NCBI GenBank assembly: GCA_946807835.1
Contig: OX327690.1
Span: 29,420,501 to 29,484,500, forward strand
DNA length: 64,000 bases
DNA from: Ailanthus altissimus
Taxonomy: Eukaryota > Streptophyta > Magnoliopsida > Sapindales > Simaroubaceae
Direction: 5' to 3'
Below, piece after piece: positions 22,966 through 34,097 of this stretch (position 1 is the first letter of the stretch; every line of letters begins with the position of its first letter). The position numbers and the translations under genes are program-made. The notes beneath the pieces were generated by a model. That model saw only the letters and a program-made list of their open reading frames with translations, was not told where the DNA came from and ran no database searches.

Positions 22966-24261
22966 TCAGAAAAGTTTGCTTGCGAACTCGTCGATCTCGG
23001 AACCATGGATGCGAGATACTCTTGATCTTTTAGATAGATCTCTCAGCTCTGATACGCTTCTTCCCAACTCCAAAGCCACTTTCATTTCAAACATCTCACC
23101 ATTCTCCCTCTTCTCCACTTCACTTTCATTAAGAGTAGATTGAATTGACTCTTCCGTAAGTGTAAAGAAGCCGGCACAGTTTCTGTACATCTCTAACACC
23201 ATACCAACTTGCCCACCATGTTCAAAAGTGTTAACTGCGGCAGCCAACGCTCCTGCAGCCGCTGCAACCACTCCAGCCCATGACCCGTGAGAAGACCCAA
23301 CAGCTGCAATGCCTGTGAGCACTGGCCCTGAGATGGCCAAGATCTTGTTTATATTTAAGACCAAGTTTCCTAGTCTCATGTAATCTTCAGTATCTTTGCT
23401 CTTCACCACTTCTATAATCTCTCTCATTTCCATTTCCAACTCCTCACTCCATCCATTATTCTCCACCTTCCTGCTGTTGATCTGCTTTGTTTCACGTACT
23501 TTGTTGTTTGTCTGGGAATGATCTGATGGCCACCAAACAGCAGGCTCAAATGTTTTAGGGAACTTCTCGATCATCTTACCTAGCAAGGGAAGTGGGTATG
23601 CTTTGTCGAGGGCCAAGACCTTCTCCATTGCCTCTTTCACATCCTCTGCTCTTGGAACCCCAAGAGCAAGTGCAGTTTGGATTTGTCTCTGAAGTTGCTT
23701 GAACAATCTTGTTGCATTACGTTGTTCTTCAGCGAGTTGCGAGGGTTGGATCTTGTTCATTATAACCAATAACCCCGTGGCTGCAGAGAACAGGAGAGTT
23801 GATGACAACTGCAAAGCCAAAAGCGAACCACCCGCACCACCAGTACTTGCTGCAACACCAGCCATGGTTGTAGCGGTGAGAGTGATCATGTTGATAGAGT
23901 TCAAGAGAAGTTTGTTCCAGTTGTCACGCTGCTCCCCCATGTTCTTGTGCATCTCCACTCTATCAGAAACAGCCTCTAAGATCGCGTAAAGTTGGGCTTT
24001 CACCATAGAAGTGGAGGAGTCAATGTCTTTTTCTTCTGGTATAATTCTGCTAGGAACAATCTTTTCCATTGGGATAGAGTACTTTGTGAATCCATCATCT
24101 GTTGTCCTCAGCTCCTCGACCAACAGATCTCTATTTGTTTTTTTCAGAGGCGAGAAACGGATTCTTGGAAGTTTTGGGACAGAAATAGCAGCATTAACTC
24201 TGTTCGAGGAACAAAATGATGATGAAGAGAATAGGAGATTTGAAGCTTGCAAAGAAGCCAT
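22966..24261 (-). CDS. Array copy C: At4g22030-like membrane protein
   Basis: Intronless frame of 431 residues starting MASLQASNLLF at 24261. An ATG six codons upstream is in frame but not part of the conserved N-terminus. It has the same domain order as the other copies. It is almost identical to copy D from residue about 20 to the end (for example VLNINKILAISGPVLTG and TLTEESIQSTLNESE in both). Its first about 20 codons match copy B instead. The promoter and leader match copy D. Intact. Function is unknown; plastid membrane location is inferred from the N-terminus and hydrophobic blocks. Confidence 0.8.
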   Translation of the reverse strand: MASLQASNLLFSSSSFCSSNRVNAAISVPKLPRIRFSPLKKTNRDLLVEELRTTDDGFTKYSIPMEKIVPSRIIPEEKDIDSSTSMVKAQLYAILEAVSDRVEMHKNMGEQRDNWNKLLLNSINMITLTATTMAGVAASTGGAGGSLLALQLSSTLLFSAATGLLVIMNKIQPSQLAEEQRNATRLFKQLQRQIQTALALGVPRAEDVKEAMEKVLALDKAYPLPLLGKMIEKFPKTFEPAVWWPSDHSQTNNKVRETKQINSRKVENNGWSEELEMEMREIIEVVKSKDTEDYMRLGNLVLNINKILAISGPVLTGIAAVGSSHGSWAGVVAAAAGALAAAVNTFEHGGQVGMVLEMYRNCAGFFTLTEESIQSTLNESEVEKRENGEMFEMKVALELGRSVSELRDLSKRSRVSRIHGSEIDEFASKLF

Positions 24262-24339
24262 GATATGAACTGTGCTCAATATTTGCCTGTTGATTTATCT
24301 TTGGAAATCTTTGTTTCTTGATTTTGAAGGTTGAGAATG

Positions 24340-24553
24340 AGATCAAAGAGGCACAATGCCTCTTATTTATAGTAACGAACAATAACCTGAAAGGAAAGGG
24401 TCGTTATTTTATATGATCAAAAATTGACTGGCTGCGGGTTTGACTCGGCCCATCGGCTGACCCTTTCACCAATATTGATCGATTATTTTTCTTAGTTTTT
24501 TTTTTAATTCATAGTCAAGATTTTCTCCCATGACTTGGGCATAGCTTGCTATA
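24340..24553 (-). promoter_or_regulatory. Truncated promoter of array copy C
   Basis: A TATAAATAAGA box is the complement of 24361-24371. TTGAC cores lie at 24424-24428 and 24440-24444, with GGCTGACCC just after. Homology to copy D's upstream region stops at about 24553, after CATAGCTTGCTAT. Copy C therefore lacks the distal GCATGGCTTATTGCGTCA part. This end coincides with the tandem-duplication breakpoint. Confidence 0.5.
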
Positions 24554-24590
24554 TATAGTTTGAATTAAAAATTTTGAAATTAATCTTTAG

Positions 24591-24738
24591 TGGATCAATT
24601 TGTGGATTTATTTCAATAAATCTACTTACATTCAACCAATTAAAAGAAAATAATATTATAATATTTATAACTAAAATAATTGAAAATTTATCATTATCTC
24701 ATTTATTACACTACTTTAAAATTAAAGAAAAATAAATA
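24591..24738. repeat. Direct repeat X', start of the D unit
   Basis: Diverged second copy of the 22378-22524 repeat. The sequence following X on the C side resumes on the D side only at about 28774 (ATTGGACCAC), so about 4 kb has been inserted after X'. Confidence 0.75.
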
Positions 24739-25039
24739 AATACTTTATCTTACCTACTAGAATGACATTGGTATCAGTTCAAGTTTCATTTTTTTTAAAT
24801 CTTTTAATAAGATTAGCACCTAAACTTGAAGTTAGCTCTCCTATCATATAACCCACAATATTAATTAGGTGGGTACCAAATTCAAAATTACATTTTTGAA
24901 CTCTTAAAAAGAATCATAATATCTAAAACTGTGTAACTAAAAACTATATAATCCTAAAAATTACCCATTATATGTGTAAATTATAACTGAAATATAGCAA
25001 TATATCATATACTATACTAATTTGAAGTACAGGATTTAG

Positions 25040-25165
25040 ATTGCCATTCATTGCAAGATTGGCAATATCACCAGCTGCAACCTTATGTATGATCTCATCC
25101 TCTGAGCTTCGGAGCAGCATCAGCACAGATGTGAGATCACCGGCTTCTACAATCTTCAATGTAAT
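25040..25165 (-). pseudogene. Armadillo-repeat kinesin (KIN-U/ARK type) exon fragment
   Basis: The minus strand encodes VEAGDLTSVLMLLRSSEDE, then KVAAGDIANLAMNG. This is the pattern of the C-terminal ARM repeats of plant armadillo kinesins, where an Ala/Gly-rich ..VASGAIANLAMN.. motif is typical. Only about one exon's worth is present, no motor domain is near, and it sits in the insertion between X' and copy D. I read it as a captured or retro-transposed gene fragment. Confidence 0.6.
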
Positions 25166-25880
25166 CATAACAAAGGGCATTGTGGGTAGTTGAGAGCATT
25201 TGGCTTCCAAATCCGAAGTGATGATTCTAAATTGTGGCTTCCAAACTTTGTCATTCTTTAATATCAAAATCCCTCAATAGAAATTTATATTGTTGCCTTC
25301 CTATGCTTTTTGCATTAACCCTAGCGGTGGACAACTTTACAATTGAAGGGCCATTAGTGTTATTTCACAAGAATTTTTGTTGCTTTCATAAATGTGCAAC
25401 ACATCACTACCTAAATTATTACAAAGAATGCTCTAGTCATGGCAATGGCCCCATGGCTAATTGTTGTTCATTACTGGGTCGACCAAGTAATCCATTTGAC
25501 ACATTTGAATAGAATCGATATATTTTATTATAATTTTAGATCAAATTAGATTTGACTTTTTTATTGAATTGAATTATATTAGATTAAAAAATTAACGATC
25601 CACTTAATAACGAATCGAATAAATTATTAGTTAAATCTGCCGAATCCAATTCGATAAAAACCCTTAATTTGATAATTGTGCTATATATATTTTAGACCAT
25701 CTCACCACATCATTGATTGGGGACTGTTGTTCGCATGAAGAATTTGGTTCTTGATGAACCAAATTCTCTATAAAATAATCACCAAAAACTCTATTTCAGA
25801 TTCTTGGAGCTAACTCATGCAAGTGATGAATAATTCCAGTAGTAAAGTTTGGTGTGAACAAAATATTTTGGTCATAAAAG
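25166..25880. other. Insertion-block DNA without a recognised gene
   Basis: AT-rich sequence. It includes a perfect 11-bp inverted repeat, GAATTTGGTTC at 25740-25750 and GAACCAAATTC at 25756-25766, with a 5-nt loop. Weak minus-strand frames may be the far 3' part of the adjacent LINE. Confidence 0.4.
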
Positions 25881-25889
25881 TACATGACT

Positions 25890-26880
25890 TCCTTACTTTT
25901 TCAAAACATTACAGAGCCAGAGTACATGGATCGAACTTTTAGCTTCATTCCCACAACAAGGACAAGTTTCATCTATAGGCACATGATAGCGTTTAAGATT
26001 AGAGTACGTAGGGATCCAATCATGGGAAGCCTTCAAAAGAAATTTTTTTATTTTTCGTGGAATGGAAAGCTTCCATAGATGTTTCCACCAAATTTTTACG
26101 ACTAACGATTCATTGCTGCAGGACGTGTTGTTTAGAGTAGACACAAGCCAATAGTCATTTTTGACTGAATACTAACCATGTCTTTTGAAGTGCCACATCA
26201 AAGAATCCTTAATATGCATATGTCTAGGAGAGGACGGAATACTAAGAATTGCTTCTGGTTCTTCATTTGGAAAAAAGAGTTCCGAAGAAGACCGAGTTTC
26301 CAATCCCCTGATACATCCTTCAACGTCGCCACCGGAGCATGGTCTAGAAGCTAGTGAGAAAATAACAGCTTAAAATAAAAAAGGTCATGGCAGCCACTGA
26401 TTATAGTAAACGAAAACGGATGAGCCATTCCTGATTCTCCATCTCGTACCTTTCATGATCAATTCACATCCTCCACAATATACTTTTCCAAACAAAAGAA
26501 GCTGTTGCCTTTTCTTTAACTTGAAAAAAAAAAAAGATATGTTAGGAAAATAAAAGCCTTGAAGGACTTTGGCCATTAGCGAATTAGGTCAAGAAATAAG
26601 CTTTCACCCTTACTTCGCAAGCATTGCCTTGTTGAAGACAATAAGATTACAGAAGCCAATTCCCACGCCTTCGTTTACTGCGATAGAGAACTTCCCACTT
26701 GCATCAATGCAGCTTCTGGTTATTTTCATCTCCTCCCCATCAGAATTGAGCATAAAGTCAGTGAATCTCTTAAATAAGAGACTTAAGAAGTTAAAAATAT
26801 TCATAGTGTAGGCAAGAATTAATTGAATGACCGCTTTAACGAGAACATCGTGACCACCAGCAGAGAGCAATTGTCTTTTT
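25890..26880 (-). mobile_element. 5'-truncated LINE (L1-type) fragment
   Basis: Three minus-strand fragments follow LINE ORF2 order. At 26870-26610 is the RT C-terminal part, with LSAGGHDVLVKAVIQ and GIGFCNLIVFNKAMLAK. At 26576-26385 is MAKVLQGFYFPN, then KGTRWRIRNGSSV and QWLP. At 26144-25893 is the RT zinc-binding domain, with LWKLSIPRKIKKFLLKA and the Cys/His ligands in CPCCG and HVLWLC. Frames are broken by stops and shifts, and the endonuclease and most of the RT are absent. It is a dead fragment. Confidence 0.8.
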
Positions 26881-27220
26881 CACCCCTTCAAAATTTTCTC
26901 AATTTTTTTCCTTTAGAGAAGCAAAAAAAAAAAAAAAAAAACTCTTCTCATTAGGCCTACTAAAACTTGGCAGACCAAGGTATTTGTCATGGCATAATAC
27001 CTTTTTCACACCAAGGCACATTGAGTTAGCTAATTTGTTGTCTCCTCTTTAATTGATCCCGAAGTAAACAGATGATTTTTCAAAATTTATCAATTGCTTA
27101 GATGCCTTAGCATACTACCCCTTTAACTCTTTGATGACTATATAGTTTAAAAACTTTGTTCTTGTAAAAATAAAACTATCATCCGTAAAAAAACATAGAT
27201 TGTAATATACGTGTGTGCTG
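26881..27220. other. Spacer with poly-A run
   Basis: A 19-bp A-run lies at about 26923-26941. The rest has no recognised coding content and may be more eroded LINE sequence. Confidence 0.4.
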
Positions 27221-27352
27221 CATAAATAGATGGGTGGTAGAAAAAAAAATAAAAAAATAAAAAAAAGAAAAAAATAACAAGCAGCATAAATAGATGGGTG
27301 GTAGAAAAAAAAAATAAAAAATAAAAAAAAGAAAAAAATAACAAGCAGTGGA
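27221..27352. repeat. Two-copy tandem repeat, about 64 bp
   Basis: CATAAATAGATGGGTGGTAG followed by an A-rich tract and AACAAGCA occurs at 27221 and again at 27285. The second copy is followed by (TA)n at about 27358-27377. Confidence 0.85.
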
Positions 27353-27426
27353 TGTTGTTATATATATATATATATATGTTGTTTTGTTTTTGTTTCGTTT
27401 AAAAAAAAGCAATAAAAATCGAGAAG

Positions 27427-27567
27427 AAAAGAACTAAAGTTGAAATAGAAAAAAAAAAGAAAGAAAAAGAGAAAAGAAAAGAAAAGAAAAGAAAAAGAAA
27501 GGGAGAAAGAAAGAAACCGAGAAGAAAGAGAAAGAGAAGGAAAAAAAAAAGAAGAAAAAAAAGAAAA
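27427..27567. repeat. Purine-only GA-rich low-complexity tract
   Basis: About 140 bp with almost no pyrimidine on the plus strand, including repeated AGAAA units. Such mirror-like purine tracts can form triplex DNA; no function is evident here. Confidence 0.8.
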
Positions 27568-28764
27568 TTTTAAGAAATTAATTTGGGTAGTTAAATTTAT
27601 ACCCAGTAATTTAGTGGGTAATAGTTTTACAATATTAGAATATTTATAAGTTAATATTTATAATATATATCGATACTAATGATGTATTTTTATACCATAT
27701 GATATAAAAGGTGTGCCGATAGCAGGTGGATCTCAAAATCCAGACCCAGTTCAAGAGTAACACACTTTTGTGAGTTGATAACTATATATATTTTATATAT
27801 TTTTAATACAGCTGTTTATGATTAAATTACACGTTATCAAATTTAGTCATGATTTATTTTAAACAGATAAATATTTATGCTATTTAGTATATTCAGAAAT
27901 ATTTTAGAATTTATTATAGTATAACTTATTATTACGTTCAGTATAGAAATATTTATTTTAGAACAATTATACTTTCATGATATTATATAGTAGTAATTTT
28001 TGAACTACCATATGCGTACCCTTTCCTTTAGTGTAGTTGCTCTGCGCATGCGTTAGACCAGTTTAGTTTGCTCTACCCGAGCGATGCAATATTTTGCCGG
28101 GTTAGACCAGCTTAAATCCCCCGCTCTGCCTGTGCGTGAGTTACTCCGCCGGGTTAGACCATTTTTTCTTCAGGTACAAGTTTAGTATAGTTTTCAATAT
28201 ATATATATATATGTAGTATATATTTACAGAGCTATGTTACATATATTCAACTTGATAATAGATTTTATGATAGTTTATACTTCCAGATTTTCAAATCCCC
28301 AGTATTATGTTATGATTTTAGTTTTATCATAGATTTTTATGACAATTTATATTTTAGTACAAGTTTATTGACTACTCAGTATACAGTTTCATAATTATTT
28401 TATCTTACAAATTTATACGTGTACAATGCATATAAAGTATATAATATTTTCAGATTATGTCCACTCATTGAACTATAAGCTTACCATTTTTTCTATTTTC
28501 CTATTTTTCCCAACTTGTTACAGAAATTCGTACAGTGTAATACAGTCATCACATTTTGAGGTTGGCCCACGACACGCATAGCTACATAAGTGTCTCAGTT
28601 TGTATATTTGTATATCTTTTTGTATATTGAAGTACACGTGTACACCTTTTGTTAAGGTAGATAGCCTCATTGTATCATATGTATGAATAAAGAGTATGTT
28701 AGTCTCACGTCATCGCAGGATCCGTCTCGATTCTCAAAAAAGGGCTCGGGTCGGGTCCTGTCAT
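27568..28764 (+). repeat. LTR-like sequence ending CCTGTCA, probable retroelement remnant
   Basis: AT-rich DNA followed by a GC-richer patch with three spaced copies of a GTTAGACCA core (28051, 28102, 28155 regions; two as CCGGGTTAGACCA). The tail AGGGCTCGGGTCGGGTCC, then TGTCA, ends at about 28763, exactly where homology to copy C's flank resumes. This looks like the right end of an LTR. No left TG boundary or target duplication was found, so the element type and left limit are uncertain. Confidence 0.45.
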
Positions 28765-28773
28765 AGATAGATG

Positions 28774-28940
28774 ATTGGACCACGCCTAATACACTTGAAA
28801 CCCTACAAATTACTTCTTTGTCCAACCTTGCAGATTAAAACTGACAATGCTTTAGCATAAATGAAAAAAAGATATGGCAATAGAGGGTCTCTTTAACGAA
28901 GTCCTCTAGTTGACCCTCAACTCGCCATTGATAAGGATAT
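28774..28940. repeat. Copy-C-flank paralogous segment split by the copia insertion
   Basis: This segment (ATTGGACCAC ... GCCATTGATAAGGATAT) corresponds to 22551-22695. Its continuation is on the far side of the copia element at about 33840 (GATAAATTTTCAAACATA in both). It shows that the element landed within the duplicated 3' flank. Confidence 0.75.
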
Positions 28941-29370
28941 TGTTAAAATTAATGCACTTTTTAAAAAGAAAGTTCAAAATATTAAATACAATAAAATTTA
29001 GATAAATTTATAAATATCTAAATAATTATGGATAAATTATAATTATGTAGAAAAATTTAGATCTAATTGATAATTGTGTGGTGTGTGTTTGTTTGTCAAA
29101 ATAAGTGGTGCATATTGCACACTAAGAGTCGGTGCAATAACTATAAAATGGGAAAAGGCAAAGTGTTGTACAATGGATTATAGAATGACAACCAAGTCCT
29201 CTTAAAATCACAAAGTCTTGTAATCCTCCTTTTTATTCCAATAAAATTTCTTTTCTAACTTAAATCTTTTCTAATCTCCTACAAAATATATTTTCCACAA
29301 AAGCTCTAAACACTTCAATAAATATCCTCAAAATTTCTTTCAATAGAAAAATAGCTCAAAATTACTATCA
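28941..29370 (+). repeat. 5' LTR of the copia element
   Basis: 430 bp, from TGTTAAAATT to ATTACTATCA, one base before the primer-binding site. It differs from the right LTR at many positions, so the insertion is not recent. Confidence 0.85.
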
Positions 29371-32300
29371 ATGGTATTAGAGCCTAGTTCGACCATAACT
29401 GGGCGTAGAATTCATCATGTCTAGCAAAGGCTCTAACAAATCATCATATTCAACCCCTATTTTTTTGGGTGAAAAATATGATTTTTGAAGTATTAAAATG
29501 AAGACATATTTCTTGTCCCAAGGCTTATGGGACATAGTTATTAATAGGATTTTTACTCCAGATAGTGCATCTGCTATGTCTGAAGAGCAGAAGAAAAAAT
29601 TAGTAGAGCTATCACAGAATGATGCTGAAGCACTCTTCATCATTCAACAAGTAGTGGATGATGCTATTTTTTCAAGAATTATTGGAGCCACTACAGCAAG
29701 GGAAGCTTGGAATATTTTGAAGGATGAACTTGAAGGCAATGTTAAGGTACACACTATTAAACTCCAATCTTTAATAAAAGATTTAGAAAATCTGAAAATG
29801 CAAGATTCTGAGACCACTCAATATTTTTATTCAAGAGTGAAAGAAATGGTAAATCAATTAAGAGCCAATGGAGTGATAACAAAATTGTGGATAAAATATT
29901 AATTAGTGTTACAGAAAAATTTAATCCAATAGTTACTGCAATTGAAAAGTCAAAAGAAATATAAACTCTTACAGTAGCGGGATTAATGGGCTCTCTAGAA
30001 GCGTGGAAGAAAAAGTTGAGTAGGAGAAATGAAAATTTAGTTGAAAGTGCTTTTCAGTCTAAATTGAATTTGCAATCTCAAAAATATAATGGAATAGATA
30101 ACGGAAAACACTCAATCAAAAAAGATAAAAATAGGAATTGAGATAATTAAAGAAAAACAAAAGATAGGAATGTAGATAATTAAAGAAAAACATAAGAAAA
30201 GAAAAATTATCCACCATGTGGTACATGTGAAAAAATAAGCCATCTGAAAAAAGATTATTGGTTTTCTGCCACAATTGCAAAAAGTTTAGGCATCTAGAGA
30301 AGAATTGCCAATTCAAGAAAAATCACCAAGGCAATTACACTGAAGAAAATGAAAATGAAGAGCTATTTTATGCTTGTAAAGCAGTTATGAAGGAAAACAA
30401 ATAATACGTGGTATGTAGATAGCACTTGCAGCAACCATATGACAGGAGATGAAGCATCTTCCGCAAATTAGACACATCAATAAAATCACAAGTCAAACTG
30501 GGAATTGAGCATTGGTGGAAGCCCAAGGAAAATGTACGATCACTATCCAAATTAATAAAAGAACTAAATATATTAATGATGTACTGCTGGTACCAAGCTT
30601 AAAACATAACTTATCGAGCATTAGACATATGATTGAAAATGGATATTTTTTATACTTATTTGGAAATACTTGTACAATATATGATAAAGATAAAAGTCAA
30701 ATAATAATTAAAGTAAAGATGTAGAATAGAAACTTCCCTCTACAGTGGCAAGTATTTATACAGTCATGAATTAAAGACTCGTGGCTATGTCATAAGAGGT
30801 TTAGGCACTTCACTTCTATGGACTGAAGATTCTTTAACAGAAAAATATAACCAAAGACATGCCAAGCATACAAGAGATCAGTGATATATGTGAAGGCTAT
30901 TTACAAGGCAAACAATGACAATAATCATTTCCAATAGGAAGATCAAATAGAGTTAAAGCACCATTAAAGCTTGTTCACACCGATATTTGTGGACCTATGA
31001 AGACTCCATCACTTGAACAAAGCAAGTACTTCATCTTATTCATTGATGATTACACCAGAATGACGTGGGTGTATTTTCTTTGTGAGAGATCAAAAGTTCT
31101 TAAAGTCTTTAATAAGTTCAATAATTTTGTTGACAAATAGAGTGGTCACTACCTAAAGAAGCGACATAGTGAAAGAGTATACTTCTAGAGAATTCAACCA
31201 GTTCTGTGAAGACAAAGAAGTTGAGCATCAGTTGACAGTAGGCTATACTCTAGAACAAAATAAAGTCTCGAAAAGAAAAAATAAAATAGTCATAGAGATG
31301 GCAAGGTCAATGTTAAAAGAAAGGCCTGTCAAATTCTTTTTTAGCAGAAGCAGTGTATACAACAGTATACTTGATAAATAGATGTCCAACAAATATTGTA
31401 CAAGACATGACTCCAATAGAGGCACGGAGCAAGCAAAAGCCTTCAGCACATCATCTCAGAGTATTTGGATGTGTATACTATGTCCATATTCCAACACAAA
31501 AAAGGCACAAGCTGAAAGAAAAGACAAAGAAAAGACAAAGAAAATAATATTTTTGGAAACTAGTGTAAAGTCAAAAGACTATCGAATATATAATCCCAAA
31601 ACTAAGAAACTGATGATTAGCAGATATGTTGAGTTCGATGAGTATGCCTCATGGAACTGAAATAAAGAGAAGGTTGAGGAAGGAAGCAGCTCAGTACCAG
31701 CAAAGCATAAGAGGATAATCATTGAAGAAGATAAAGGTAAAGTGACAAAATCAAAAATTTTCAGAACGCCTCTAACATCGCCAACAAAACAAGATAAACC
31801 ATCTTTTGAGTCACCACCAAGAAGAGTTAGAGAACTCAAAGACATATATGAGACATGTAACTTCTCTACTATAGAACCAGGAAGCTTTAAAGAAGCAACA
31901 AAATAAAAAATATGAAGGAATGTTATAGAAGAAGAGATTGAGACAATTGAAAAGAATCAAACATGGAAATTTGTGGAGCACCGTGAAGATAAAGAGATCA
32001 TTGGTGTCAAATGGGTGTACAAAACTAAGATAAATCTAGACGGCTCAATCTAGAAATACAAAACAAGACTTGTGGCAAAAAGCTATTCTCAACAACCAAG
32101 TATTAACTATAATAAAACTTTTGCTCCAGTGGCAAAGACACTATAAGAGCGCTTGTGGCACTTACAGCTCAAAATAAGTAAAAAGTTTATTAGCTCGATG
32201 TAAAATCAGCATTCTTGAATGGTGTGCTAGAAGAAGAAATATATATAGAACAGCCACAGGGGTTTGTAAAACAAGGCAGTGAAGAAAAAGTTCTAAAACT

Positions 32301-33415
32301 GAAAAAGGCTCTATGTGGATTGAAACAAGCACCTCGAGCTTGGTACAGTGGCATAAACAACTACTTTATGGATTCAGGTTTCAGGAGGAGCAAAAGTGAC
32401 CCAACATTATACATTAAGACCAAAGATGATTCAAATACTCTCATTATCTCCTTATATGTGGATGATCTCATCTACACAGGAAACAATGATAAAATATTGT
32501 AAGAATTCAAGGAAGACATAATGAAGACATTTGAGATGACAGATCTTGAGTTGATACATTACTTTCTTGGTATTGAAATAAGTTAAGAACCAGACAAAAT
32601 CTTTATATGCCAAAAGAAGTACATAAAAAATTTACTGAAGAAATTCAAGATGTTTAGTTGCAATACTATAGCTACACCTTTAGCTACTGTGAAAAATTTA
32701 AAAAGGAATATGGGTCAAAGAAGGCTGATGGATCTCTCCATAGAAGTTTGATCAGGGGCTTACTATATCTAATAGCAACTCGTCCAGACATTATGTATGC
32801 TACCAATCTTCTCTCAAGATTTATGCAGGAACCATCTTAAGTTCACTATAGAGCAGCAAAGCGGATTCTAAGATATCTACAAGGCACAATAGACTATGAG
32901 ACTTGGTACAAATCTACTTCAAACTCATAACTAATAGGATATACTGACAGTTATTGCGCAGGATTTGTTAATGACATGAAAAACACATCAGGTTATGCTT
33001 TCATTATTAAGTCTAATGTGTTCTCTTGGTCATCAAAGAAACAAGCAACAATAGCACAATCTCAGCTGAAGTAGAATACATCGCAGCAGCAAACTCAGCT
33101 TGTCAAGCAATATGGCTGAGAAAAATATTTGAAAATATTAGAGAAAAATGAATGAAGCTACAGAAATATTCTCGGACAACAAGTCTACAATAACTATGGT
33201 AAAAAATCCCGTGTTCCATAACAAGATCAAACATATTGCAATTAAGCATTACTTTCTAAGAGAGGCATCAACAAATAAAGAGGTTGAACTCAAGTATTGC
33301 AAAACCGAAGAATAAATTACAGACATCTTCACCAAGGCCTTCTAAGACCAAAATTCGAGTTACACAAGAAATGTTGGGAGTTCATCAAAAGCACATTAGG
33401 GCACATTAGGGGGGA

Positions 33416-33842
33416 TGTTAAAATTAATGCACTTTCTAAAAAGGAGGCTTAAAATATTAAATATAATAAAATTTAGACAAATCTATAAATATCTAGATAA
33501 TTATGGATAAATTGCAATTATGTAAAAAAATTTAGACCTAAGTGGTAATTGTGTGGTGTATGTTTATTTGTAAAAATAAGTGATGTATATTGCACATTAA
33601 GAGTCGGTGCAACAACTATAAAAGGGGGAAAGGCAAAGTGTTGTGCAATGGGTTGTAGAATAATAATAAAGTTCTAAAATCATAAAGTCTTGTAATCTTC
33701 CTTCTATTTTAATAAAAAAAAAATTTCAACTTAAATAGTTTTTAATCTCCCATAAAATATAATTTTTACAAAACCTTTAAATATTTCTCTCAATAAATAT
33801 CCTCAAAAAAGTTTTCAATGAAATATCCCAAAATTACTATAA
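33416..33842 (+). repeat. 3' LTR of the copia element
   Basis: About 427 bp, from TGTTAAAATT to ATTACTATAA, directly after the G-rich polypurine tract. The terminal CA has changed to AA. Confidence 0.85.
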
Positions 33843-34097
33843 GAGATAAAGGGATAAATTTTCAAACATATATGAAACATATAGACATATTAAAAATTGC
33901 TAAAAGCTCAAATAAAGAGAATATATACCAATTCTATTAATCTGGTAATGAATATCGGAAAAATTCATTTTGTACAGAATTACATATTAATCTAAAATGA
34001 CATCAACGTCTTGATCTTTACATGATTGTAAAAATAATTTGTTAAAGTCGAGAATGAAGAATCAAAGAATTGTTATATATGAACAAAAAATTACACT

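Larger units (their letters stand above)
28941..33842 (+). mobile_element. Ty1/copia retrotransposon with both LTRs, coding region decayed
   Basis: Both LTRs start TGTTAAAATTAATGCACTTT. A primer-binding site TGGTATTAGAGCC at 29372 matches the initiator-tRNA-Met type used by copia elements. Plus-strand order: gag from 29417 (MKTYFLSQGLWDIVINRIF), zinc knuckle near 30215-30310, protease with DSTCSNHMTG near 30415, integrase with HTDICGPMKTPS and FIDDYTRMTWVYF (30975-31100), RT with EQPQGF, LCGLKQAPRAWY and LYVDDL (32240-32465), RNase H with YTDSYCAGF (32943), ending DIFTKAF. A purine tract, ATTAGGGGGGA, precedes the right LTR. Putative target duplication: GATAT (28936-28940) and GAGAT (33843-33847), one mismatch. 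Stops occur in every domain, the first within gag (a TGA where relatives have Trp), so it is inactive. Confidence 0.92.

Noticed and set aside
24770..24790. TGGTATCAGTTC as a primer-binding site
   Set aside because: Same reason: no adjoining LTR or internal domains.
25740..25766. Hairpin as a transcription terminator or microRNA precursor
   Set aside because: Arms are only 11 bp, there is no extended fold-back, and no gene ends there.
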